A stretch of DNA of 45,128 nucleotides, from positions 1 through 45,128 of the forward strand of contig JAQRMU010000078.1 in NCBI GenBank assembly GCA_028598975.1, given 5' to 3'. Source of the stretch: Gammaproteobacteria bacterium (GTDB taxonomy: Bacteria; Pseudomonadota; Gammaproteobacteria; Nitrosococcales; Methylophagaceae). Under the pieces are notes generated by a model. That model did not search any database. It was not told where the DNA came from and saw only the letters and a list, made by a program, of their open reading frames with translations. A program made the position numbers and the translations under genes. Below are positions 35,890-42,858 of the stretch, piece by piece. How positions within the stretch are numbered: the stretch's first letter is position 1; every line of letters starts with the position of its first letter.

Positions 35890-36613
35890 GGGCCGCTTCA
35901 GTCGGCAATGAAAAAGATTCTAAAGACTCTTCGAGTTGAATGATTTCTGGCGTATCAATAGGTGTTAACTGTAACAGAGCGCCTAGTTTCGGATGATCAA
36001 AGAAGTGCAGCTTCTTGCTTCGAATCCGGCGAGACTCTTTTAAATTTGGGTTGCGAGATAGAACAACAATATCGCTATCTAAATACAGAATAGGAGATAG
36101 CTCAATAATATCTTCATCTAATTGTGCGCTAGGAGATAGAACGACAATATCCTCCTCAATTGAATCACCTGACAACGCTGTGACAGGGGGAAGGTTTTCT
36201 ACTAACCATAGGTCGAGTGCGGCATGCAAATAAGTAGACTTATAAAGTCGAATTGAACCGGAAACTTTTCCCTCTTCAGAACTGATTTCTACAGCCTCTG
36301 CATGACGTTTCTTCATAATAGGCTGTTGCCAAGCTTGATGATACTGTACTTGATAAGATGAAGAACGTTCTAAGCGAGCCGCGGCCTTAATGAGTGTTTC
36401 AACCTCAGCGGGTTGCATACTTTGTGACACTGTTTGAGGTGTTAACTCCAAAGGGGCGGTCTCTGCCATTTCAGGCCACTGTTCATCCGTGATCGTATCG
36501 AGTTGCTCAAATACGATAAGCTCCACGTGATACCACTGCTCAGCATAACTACTGATACTGAAAGTTAATAGTGAAACGACAAGAGTAAACTGTGTAAAAG
36601 AATGTGATTTCAT
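35873..36613 (-). CDS. CsiV-like periplasmic protein
   Basis: A 246-residue protein with a cleavable signal peptide (residues 1-24). It is followed by EQWYHVELIVFEQ, the typical opening of the CsiV (DUF2803-type) family, described as a peptidoglycan-binding protein in a related genus. The rest is acidic with repeated short blocks (DSIEEDIVVLSPSAQ, DEDIIELSPILY, DSDIVVLSRN). That repetition is unusual and resembles internal duplication of a 13-16 residue unit. RRIRSKKLHFFDHPKLGALL near the C-terminus is the other conserved block. Confidence 0.78.
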   Translation of the reverse strand: MKSHSFTQFTLVVSLLTFSISSYAEQWYHVELIVFEQLDTITDEQWPEMAETAPLELTPQTVSQSMQPAEVETLIKAAARLERSSSYQVQYHQAWQQPIMKKRHAEAVEISSEEGKVSGSIRLYKSTYLHAALDLWLVENLPPVTALSGDSIEEDIVVLSPSAQLDEDIIELSPILYLDSDIVVLSRNPNLKESRRIRSKKLHFFDHPKLGALLQLTPIDTPEIIQLEESLESFSLPTEAAPTASE

Positions 36614-37013
36614 GAAGGTGATTTATAAATTAAGTTGGCACCTATTGTCTAACGTCACTAGAAAAATGTCCAAGTTTTATCTTCTATATAGGTGTCAGTT
36701 AACTTTATGCCTAATAATTATGGCTATGACTTATCATGTAGATTTTCTTAAAGTGAAGAATTGTTAGACTTCTAATTTGAACCCATTTACCTGAGTGAAA
36801 GTGGCGATGTGTTTGTCCAGAACAAAAATAATATAGGCTATGCGGATGTAAAAGTAACGGAGATTTATATACATGTATTACAGGAAAACGGGACTGTGGT
36901 TGTGAGCTTATTAGAAAAGGTTCAAACACAATTAAAATAAGGTTAGGACTTTTAGCCCTGTGGCATTATCATTCTTACTTTTCATTATATTGAACTAGAT
37001 ACCGAGGAATAAG
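36614..37013. other. 400-base intergenic region with a decayed ORF
   Basis: Upstream of pgl on the plus strand and of the CsiV-like gene on the minus strand. It contains the ORF remnant described separately, promoters for both neighbours presumably, and the pgl RBS GAGGAATAAG just before 37014. I see no terminator or RNA gene. Confidence 0.5.
36776..36940 (+). pseudogene. Decayed ORF fragment, C-terminal part of an unknown protein
   Basis: Fifty-four codons open from after a TAA at 36773 to a TAA at 36938 with no good start. The text (YLSESGDVFVQNKNNIGYAD, then QENGTVVVSLLEKVQTQLK) has the strand-rich, valine-rich look of a beta-barrel end domain of periplasmic adaptor proteins. That resemblance is loose. 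It is more likely a remnant than a functional gene. Confidence 0.35.
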
Positions 37014-37724
37014 ATGAAAGCTGAACAAAAAGTGATGCCTGATGCACAGAGTTTGATCGAGGCAGCAACAGAGCAATTCGTAGCATCTGCACGTAATGCA
37101 ATTGCAAAGCGTGGCGTGTTTCATGTCGCATTGGCTGGCGGTTCAACACCTAAAGGTTTGTATCAGAAATTAGCAACATCACCTTATGTTGAGCAGATTG
37201 ACTGGTCTCGTGTGCATTTGTTTTTTGGTGATGAGCGCTGTGTGTTGCCGACGCATGATGATAGCAACTTCAAAATGGCACGTGAGGCGATGATTGATCA
37301 TGTTCCTATCCCTCAAGAGAATGTTCATCGCATGCCAACAGAAGAGGGTGTTGCTCCTGAAGTGGCGATTCGATATGGCCGAACGTTAGCTGATACCTTG
37401 GATGGTGCGCCATTAGATTTAGTGTTGTTGGGCTTAGGCCCAGATGGTCATATTGCCTCATTATTTCCTGACACTGAGGCCTTAGATGTGACCGATAGAA
37501 TGGTAACAAGCCTTTATGTTGAGAAGTTTGAATCGTGGCGTGCAACCATGACTTACCCTACGATTAATGCAGCGCGTCAAGTGATTGTATTTATTGGTGG
37601 TGAGGCTAAAGCGGCAATTGTAAAAGATATTACAACGGATGCTGTTGAAGGTTTGCCTGTGCAGCGTTTAGCACCTCAAGGTGAATATTATTGGTATATG
37701 GATAAAGCGGCTGCTGGTCAATAA
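37014..37724 (+). CDS. pgl: 6-phosphogluconolactonase
   Basis: Hydrolyses 6-phosphogluconolactone to 6-phosphogluconate in the oxidative pentose phosphate/Entner-Doudoroff entry. The 236-residue product is of the NagB-fold DevB type: LAGGSTPKGLYQKLA near residue 40, VHLFFGDERCVLPTHDDSN near 67 and LLGLGPDGHIASLFPDT near 141. The RBS is strong. glk follows after two bases. zwf and edd/eda are not in the window. In RuMP-cycle methylotrophs the G6P-to-6PG branch is part of formaldehyde oxidation, which fits the suggested host. Confidence 0.95.
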   Translation: MKAEQKVMPDAQSLIEAATEQFVASARNAIAKRGVFHVALAGGSTPKGLYQKLATSPYVEQIDWSRVHLFFGDERCVLPTHDDSNFKMAREAMIDHVPIPQENVHRMPTEEGVAPEVAIRYGRTLADTLDGAPLDLVLLGLGPDGHIASLFPDTEALDVTDRMVTSLYVEKFESWRATMTYPTINAARQVIVFIGGEAKAAIVKDITTDAVEGLPVQRLAPQGEYYWYMDKAAAGQ

Positions 37725-37726
37725 GA

Positions 37727-38713
37727 ATGAATTGCATTCTGGCGGCTGATATCGGTGGAACAAAGACCTTGTTTCAGTTAAGTACTGAACAAGGTGATGT
37801 TGTTCTTGAAACAGAATATGTCAGTCAGCAGTATGCTAGTTTTGATTTGGTCTTGGCGGATTTCTTAGCTCAAGACCAAGTTAAAGAATACCGTGTTAGC
37901 AGTGCCTGTTTTGCCGTGGCTGGGCCAGTGTCAGGCCGCGATGCTAATGTTACAAATCTGCCATGGGCTTTAAATGCAGATGCGTTAGAAAGTCAGTTTT
38001 CTCTTCAAAGAGTACAGCTATGCAATGACTTTGAAGCGGTTGCCCATGGCATTTCATGTTTGAGTGATGATGATGTGTTCACCTTGCAAGAAGGTAAAGA
38101 AGACATGCATGCACCGAGAGCGATTATTGGTGCTGGGACAGGGTTGGGGCAAGCACTATTATTTCCTAATGGTGATGCGTGGACAGTGGTTGCAACAGAA
38201 GGTGGACATACTGATTTTGCACCAACAGATAGAGTGCAAACAGTATTGTTAGAGCGCCTTATCGAACGTTTTGGTCATGTCTCTTATGAGCGTGTTGTCT
38301 CAGGTGCGGGATTAGTCACTATTTATGAATTCTTACGAGCCTATCAGCAATATGATGAGGATGAAGCGCTTCGTCAAGCAATGATAAATGCGGATGCTGC
38401 TTCTGCAATTAGCCTATTTTCCAGTGAACATAATGAGCCTTTAGCAGTGCAAGCCTTGGATTTATTTATTCAAATTTATGGTGCACAGGCAGGGAATTTA
38501 GCATTAACGGTTTCGCCACGAGGTGGGCTTTACCTTGCTGGTGGTATTGCTGCTAAAAATTTAGAACGTTTTAAGCAGGGTGGGTTTATGAAAGCCTTTC
38601 AAGATAAGGGGCGAATGAAGCCTTTGATGGAAGATATTCCTGTTCGAATTGTATTACAGCCTAAAGTAGGCTTACTAGGTGCGCGGTTATTAGCACGTAG
38701 ATTCACTGTATAA
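37727..38713 (+). CDS. glk: Glucokinase
   Basis: Phosphorylates glucose to glucose-6-phosphate. The 328-residue ROK/Glk-fold product has the ATP-binding AADIGGTKT near residue 5. Sugar-binding and catalytic segments are FAVAGPVSG near 62, LPWALNAD, NDFEAVAHG near 100 and GAGTGLGQA near 138. EGGHTDFAP near 156 and LAGGIAAKN near 267 follow. Co-transcription with pgl links glucose or glycogen-derived carbon to 6-phosphogluconate. It ends 8 bases before apaG, so apaG may be read through. Confidence 0.93.
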   Translation: MNCILAADIGGTKTLFQLSTEQGDVVLETEYVSQQYASFDLVLADFLAQDQVKEYRVSSACFAVAGPVSGRDANVTNLPWALNADALESQFSLQRVQLCNDFEAVAHGISCLSDDDVFTLQEGKEDMHAPRAIIGAGTGLGQALLFPNGDAWTVVATEGGHTDFAPTDRVQTVLLERLIERFGHVSYERVVSGAGLVTIYEFLRAYQQYDEDEALRQAMINADAASAISLFSSEHNEPLAVQALDLFIQIYGAQAGNLALTVSPRGGLYLAGGIAAKNLERFKQGGFMKAFQDKGRMKPLMEDIPVRIVLQPKVGLLGARLLARRFTV

Positions 38714-38721
38714 TCATACAA

Positions 38722-39105
38722 ATGAATATTGAAAATACTAAAAACATTGCTGTTGATGTTGAAGCAACATACCTGGCACATGAATCTGACCCAGAAAAAG
38801 GGCGTTATCTTTTTTCTTATACCATTACGATAAAAAATATTGGTACAGGATCTGCTCGATTATTATCACGTTATTGGAAGATTACACGATCTGATGGTCA
38901 TGAGCAGGAAGTAGAAGGTGACGGTGTGATTGGTCTGCACCCCTATTTAGGACCTGAACAAGAGTTTACCTATACCAGTGCAGCAATGTTGGATACGCCT
39001 GTGGGTATGATGGAAGGCCATTATATGATGGTTGATGATGAGGGTGAACGCTTTGAAGTGGACATTCCTGCATTTAGTTTAGCTGTTCCTCAAACGTTGC
39101 ATTAG
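38722..39105 (+). CDS. apaG: ApaG protein
   Basis: A 127-residue immunoglobulin-like beta-sandwich protein found in most gammaproteobacteria; its biochemical role is not settled. Seen: FSYTITIKNIGTGSARLLSR near residue 30, WKITRSDGHEQEVEGDGVIG near 52 and GMMEGHYMMVDDEGERFEVD near 94, the standard ApaG pattern. In enteric bacteria it lies with ksgA and apaH; here it follows glk instead. Confidence 0.95.
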   Translation: MNIENTKNIAVDVEATYLAHESDPEKGRYLFSYTITIKNIGTGSARLLSRYWKITRSDGHEQEVEGDGVIGLHPYLGPEQEFTYTSAAMLDTPVGMMEGHYMMVDDEGERFEVDIPAFSLAVPQTLH

Positions 39106-39109
39106 AATA

Positions 39110-39724
39110 ATGACTCAGAGAATAGAACAAAAAGTATGGTTTTATTTTCTGTTAATTAGCCTGATAGTGTCGGGCATTTCACCGGTAACAGATCGCCTGA
39201 CATGGTTGTTGGAAACTGTTCCAGTCATGATTGCTTTACCAGTCTTATGGTATTTCTCTTCGCGATTTCCATTAACCTTAATGAGCTACCGATTATTAGC
39301 ACTCTTTGGTGTTATTCTGATCGTGGGAGGCTATTATAGTTATGCTGAAAATCCACTCTTTAATTGGATTCAAACCGAGTTTGATTTAGCGCGTAATCAT
39401 TACGATCGATTGGGGCATTTTTTACAAGGTGTCATACCTGCAATAGTAGGACGAGAGTTGCTATTACGAACCTCACCATTGCAACGTGGAAAGTGGTTGT
39501 TCGCTATTGTATGTGCAATTAGCCTATCTATTAGTGCTTTTTATGAGCTAATAGAGTGGTGGGTTGCCGTGCTTAATGAGCAAGCTGCTGAGGCATTTCT
39601 GGGCACACAAGGCGACAACTGGGATAGTCAGTGGGATATGTTTTTAGCTTTGATAGGCAGTATATTAGCGCAGTTATTTTTGCGAAAACAGCATGATATT
39701 CAGCTTAAGGCCTTTGAGCGTTAG
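39110..39724 (+). CDS. YjdF/DUF2238 inner membrane protein
   Basis: A 204-residue protein with about six membrane helices. HYDRLGHFLQGVIPAIVGRE near residue 97, SAFYELIEWW near 143 and GTQGDNWDSQWDMFLALIGS near 161 are the conserved DUF2238 motifs, with buried His, Glu and Asp residues. Function is unknown. It starts 4 bases after apaG and its end overlaps the convergent pentapeptide gene by 20 bases. Confidence 0.88.
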   Translation: MTQRIEQKVWFYFLLISLIVSGISPVTDRLTWLLETVPVMIALPVLWYFSSRFPLTLMSYRLLALFGVILIVGGYYSYAENPLFNWIQTEFDLARNHYDRLGHFLQGVIPAIVGRELLLRTSPLQRGKWLFAIVCAISLSISAFYELIEWWVAVLNEQAAEAFLGTQGDNWDSQWDMFLALIGSILAQLFLRKQHDIQLKAFER

Positions 39725-40247
39725 AAAAAACACATTCACCGATTGAGTTCGGAGCACACACTTGGCCATCAATCCAAATCGCATGATCAAAACGTACATT
39801 GTTGAGATTGCTTCCTCCTAAGTTTGCATTGCTCAGGTTGGCATACGAAAGATCTGCATTACTTAAATCAGCATAGCTCAAATCCGTATCTTTCAGGTTG
39901 GCACCGAGTAAGTTGACATCAACCAGTTGGCTGTAACTGAGATTGGCAAAGCGTAAATCAGCATAGGCAAGGTCGGTACCTGATAAGTTGGCATTCATTA
40001 AGTTAGCTCCGACTAATTGACTATTACGTAGCTGTGCGCCGTTGAGTACTACATTCTCTAAATCTACTTGTGGTTTTAGACAGTTACTCCAATTGACACC
40101 TGATGAAGGTGGCAACTCACAGTTTGATTGTGATGTTGGGAAAGGTTTTGCATAGGAAAGGGCCAAGATAAATAAGATTGCGAGGAGGGAAAATATAGCA
40201 ACTAAAGGCCAGAAAGTATGTTCCTCTTGATGCCTAAACTTATGCAT
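39705..40247 (-). CDS. Pentapeptide-repeat membrane protein (likely C-terminal part of a split gene)
   Basis: A 180-residue segment with one membrane helix (about residues 14-31) and about 17 A(D/N)LXX repeats, LVGANLMNANLSGTDLAYAD being one stretch, which fold as a right-handed quadrilateral helix. The frame stays open upstream of ATG 40247 to a TAA at 40395-40397. It encodes a charged, Arg-rich linker (DERDGFDRRQ, GERRRNEDEHDIERRQ). That linker is a natural extension of this family and joins in frame to the upstream 72-codon ORF if one TTTAG unit is removed. The real gene is thus probably 39705-40603, about 297 residues. Translation from 40247 alone lacks a clear RBS. Confidence 0.75.
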   Translation of the reverse strand: MHKFRHQEEHTFWPLVAIFSLLAILFILALSYAKPFPTSQSNCELPPSSGVNWSNCLKPQVDLENVVLNGAQLRNSQLVGANLMNANLSGTDLAYADLRFANLSYSQLVDVNLLGANLKDTDLSYADLSNADLSYANLSNANLGGSNLNNVRFDHAIWIDGQVCAPNSIGECVFSNAQRP

Positions 40248-40383
40248 GAGTAAAGTACGAAATTGACGACGTTCAATATCATGTTCATCTTCATTTCTCC
40301 TGCGTTCACCGGTGCGGTTGTGAGGTGTTACGTGCGTGTCAGAAAGAGACTGTCTGCGATCAAAACCATCACGCTCATCAAGG

Positions 40384-40401
40384 TTTAGTTTAGTTTAGTT
40401 T
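40384..40401. repeat. Pentanucleotide tandem repeat TTTAG at a reading-frame break
   Basis: Three TTTAG units plus TTT. The upstream frame ends in a TAA made by this tract, and the downstream frame begins in the same tract. Loss of one five-base unit fuses the two ORFs as VQTKLNLDERDGF. Slippage could therefore switch the gene. Confidence 0.88.
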
Positions 40402-40603
40402 GCACTGCTACTTCTGAATTGTAGTCAGTGTAAAGCTGATCTTGGCTATTAATTAGGTACCAGTGCCGCTGATCAACGCTTACTTTATCTTTTTGAGGAT
40501 CAAGTCTACCAAGCAAGGCGTTATTTCTGATTACGGAGTCCGTAAAAGGGCCTCTAACAGTACCGTTAGAACGAGTAAACCATAATGTTGGCTGTTTATT
40601 CAT
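40385..40603 (-). CDS. Small WFxR-GPF domain ORF (likely N-terminal part of the pentapeptide gene)
   Basis: A 72-residue ORF beginning MNKQPTLWFTRSNGTVRGPF, with LGRLDPQKDKVSVDQRHW further on. This is like GYF_2/DUF4339-type modules that start W(F/Y) and contain RGPF. The start ATG 40603 is preceded by no strong RBS. A longer reading from 40726 would overlap the divergent fliK-like gene, so I prefer 40603. It ends in the TTTAG tract and reads as the missing N-terminal domain of the adjacent pentapeptide protein. Confidence 0.65.
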   Translation of the reverse strand: MNKQPTLWFTRSNGTVRGPFTDSVIRNNALLGRLDPQKDKVSVDQRHWYLINSQDQLYTDYNSEVAVQTKLN

Positions 40604-40609
40604 AGGTAA

Positions 40610-40648
40610 TATACCCAAACAACTCGAAGACGCATAGGTATATACTAG
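40610..40648. repeat. Short MITE-like inverted repeat remnant
   Basis: TATACCCAAACAACTCGAAG near 40611 and GGTATAT near 40638 give a small inverted repeat with the same TATACCC ends as the element at 34240. It sits between the divergent 40603 and 40664 starts. It is too short to classify firmly. Confidence 0.4.
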
Positions 40649-40663
40649 CACTGTGTTAAACAA

Positions 40664-42328
40664 ATGTGGGCTGATGCTATAGTGCTTGTTCAGCAATCGA
40701 TACAAACTCAAGTTGGAACAATTCAAGATCTACCAAAGAATCTACTTGCTAACGTAGTGATCGGTCAGCGGCTAGAGGCCGTGGTGATGACTTCTTCTTT
40801 GAGCGCTGAATTAGCCTCTATTAAGGTAGCTGATAGCCTATTAGAAATGCGTAGCCCTGTAGCATTGCAAGCCGGACAAAAAGTACAGCTTGAGGTGGTA
40901 TTAAAAAACGGTGAAGCTACCTTAACGCTTTTACCCCCGGTTAATAAAACTGAGCCAGTAGCGTTAAAGCTTGGTCAACAGCTAGCTGTAGAAGTGATTA
41001 AGGTGCTTGCTGAGAATAGAGTACTTGTTCAAGTACAAACACTAGCAAGTAATGAAATTAATAAGTCAGCTACTCATGCTAATGTAAGCAATAAACCGGC
41101 AACTGCCCCTATTATTCCACCGCAAACATTTGATATTGATGTTTCGAAGTTGAGTCAGGGTTATACAGTAGGTGAAAAATTGGTGCTGGATGTGGTGAGT
41201 TTAAAACCACTTAATGTTCAACTACGACCTGAACCTGCAATGCCACGAGAACAAATTATTCTGGAGCGAATACGTCAGTTATTACCACAACAATTGACGA
41301 GCCCTAGCTTAGATAAAGTGGTGGCCTCTTTTCAAAACCAAAAGTTACCAGATGTTATACAAAAATCTGTTCAGCAACTTATTCAGAATTCTGTTGATAA
41401 ATCTGACTTAACAAAGGGAAGCGGACAGGTATTTAAGCAAGCTGTCGCGTCATCAGGCATTGTAATGGAGCGGCAACTATTAGCTCAGCCTAACCAGAAG
41501 ACACAGGATTTTAAAGCCAATTTATTAAATGTATTAAAAGCGGTTGAAACTGTTATTTCTGATAATAAAGGAAAAATCAGTAATCAGGCGATTAATAAAT
41601 TGCCTGCACAAGTGCAAGAAGCTTTGGCTACTCATGGTAAAACACCCACTCAGTTGCTCAATGTTTTATTGTCAGGAAAAAGCGTACCGAGCTCATTATC
41701 AAGCCTTACTACTCAAACAACGCCCCCTTCTATTATTAGTCAGCAGCAAGCAACATCATTAGTGACCTTACTTACCAAACCTTTTATCCCTAGTCAGCAG
41801 AGTGTTAGTCAACAGGTTGTTAGTCGACATGTTCCAATGGATCTTATCGAGTTGATGCAGTTATTTAAAGAGGTGGAAGGGGTTCATAATAAACTTCAGT
41901 TAAATCAATTGAATATGCTGAAAGAAGCAGAACCAAGCTCGACGGTAGCAAGTTGGTTATTTGATATTCCAATTAAAGATAAACAGACGTTAGACTTATT
42001 GCAGGTGCAAATTGACCAGCACAAACAGACATCAGAAGACGATGATGACACTTGGAATGTAAAACTCCGCTTAGACACTCAGAATTTAGGTCCTGTGCAA
42101 GCAACGGTGACGCTTCAGAATGATGATGTAAAAGTGATTATCCGTGCTGAAAGGCAAGAAAGTGCAAATTTATTGGCAGACAATCTCGTTTTGTTGAATG
42201 AGGCCATGGCAAAGTTAGGCGTATCAATAAGCCATAGTAGCTGTTGCTGTGGTGCGGTGGATAAAGCGATTAATCTTGGCGTGGAGCCTAATAATGTAAC
42301 TGACTCTTTATTGGATGTATCTGTATGA
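40664..42328 (+). CDS. FliK-like flagellar hook-length control protein
   Basis: A 554-residue protein with a long, low-complexity Gln/Ser/Val-rich middle and a C-terminal Flg_hook-type domain (about residues 455-535): WNVKLRLDTQNLGPVQATV and VIIRAERQESANLLADNL. It should measure hook length and switch export specificity, or be a paralogue of FliK, since full flagellar genes are not nearby. A triple Cys (HSSCCCGAVDKA) follows the domain and is unusual. The start is uncertain; ATG 40664 has no clear RBS. It overlaps the FlhB-like gene by four bases, an arrangement common for this pair. Confidence 0.78.
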   Translation: MWADAIVLVQQSIQTQVGTIQDLPKNLLANVVIGQRLEAVVMTSSLSAELASIKVADSLLEMRSPVALQAGQKVQLEVVLKNGEATLTLLPPVNKTEPVALKLGQQLAVEVIKVLAENRVLVQVQTLASNEINKSATHANVSNKPATAPIIPPQTFDIDVSKLSQGYTVGEKLVLDVVSLKPLNVQLRPEPAMPREQIILERIRQLLPQQLTSPSLDKVVASFQNQKLPDVIQKSVQQLIQNSVDKSDLTKGSGQVFKQAVASSGIVMERQLLAQPNQKTQDFKANLLNVLKAVETVISDNKGKISNQAINKLPAQVQEALATHGKTPTQLLNVLLSGKSVPSSLSSLTTQTTPPSIISQQQATSLVTLLTKPFIPSQQSVSQQVVSRHVPMDLIELMQLFKEVEGVHNKLQLNQLNMLKEAEPSSTVASWLFDIPIKDKQTLDLLQVQIDQHKQTSEDDDDTWNVKLRLDTQNLGPVQATVTLQNDDVKVIIRAERQESANLLADNLVLLNEAMAKLGVSISHSSCCCGAVDKAINLGVEPNNVTDSLLDVSV

Positions 42329-42612
42329 GTGAGAACGAAACGCTTCGTGCTATCGCCTTACAGTATGATGGTGAAAATGCACCTATTGTGACGGCATCTG
42401 GTGAAGGGGCGATTGCTGAAGAGATTATTCGTGTTGCACGAGAACATGGCGTGCCCTTACGTGAAGATGTCATGTTAGCCGCGTTATTAAGCGAGCTTGA
42501 ACTCGGAGAAGACATTCCTCCATTACTCTACCGAGTCATTGCCGAAGTGATTGCATATACCTACATTATTTCAGGAAAAATGCCTGTTGCAAAAGATAAT
42601 TCAGCAGCTTAA
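42325..42612 (+). CDS. FlhB C-terminal-like (FhlB-type) protein
   Basis: A 95-residue soluble protein resembling the cytoplasmic domain of FlhB, without the membrane part. YDGENAPIVTASGEGAIAEE near residue 14 and GVPLREDVMLAALLSEL near 42 match. The NPTH autocleavage motif of full FlhB is absent. Such proteins can act in the flagellar export switch. It is coupled by ATGA overlap to the FliK-like gene. Confidence 0.87.
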   Translation: MSENETLRAIALQYDGENAPIVTASGEGAIAEEIIRVAREHGVPLREDVMLAALLSELELGEDIPPLLYRVIAEVIAYTYIISGKMPVAKDNSAA

Positions 42613-42667
42613 TTCAAAAAAAATAAAAAATTTCAGCGTAGTCTCATATTTACCAATATTGGCATGA

Positions 42668-42685
42668 CCCCCCTATAAACGGGGG
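42668..42685. other. C/G-rich hairpin after the FlhB-like gene
   Basis: CCCCCC TATAAAC GGGGG can form a five-base stem. No T tract follows, so it is a poor terminator. The C6 and G5 runs are striking in AT-rich DNA. It lies in the 246-base gap before the GGDEF/EAL gene. A GEMM c-di-GMP riboswitch was considered and not supported. Confidence 0.5.
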
Positions 42686-42765
42686 AGGCGATGTGGATTC
42701 TTAGTCATGAGGATCTATTTTGCCACTGCTTTTTAATGAAAAGTTATAAAATTGATGCATTAACG

Positions 42766-42771
42766 TATAAT
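42766..42771 (+). promoter_or_regulatory. Candidate -10 element for the GGDEF/EAL gene
   Basis: TATAAT about 90 bases upstream of the TTG 42859 start, in the context ATTAACGTATAATT identical to that at 155-168. No good -35 is visible. Confidence 0.35.
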
Positions 42772-42858
42772 TTGCATTACAATGAAGTCATTAACTCATG
42801 ATTTTATTAGATAAATGGATATTGTCGAATAGTCTTCTACAGGGTTGTAGATTAGGTA

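Noticed and set aside
40664-40726. Longer minus-strand gene starting at 40726
   Set aside because: It would overlap the divergent fliK-like gene; the WFxR domain begins at the ATG at 40603.
42613-42858. c-di-GMP (GEMM) riboswitch before the GGDEF/EAL gene
   Set aside because: The conserved GEMM core and tetraloop/receptor elements are not present; only a C/G hairpin is seen.
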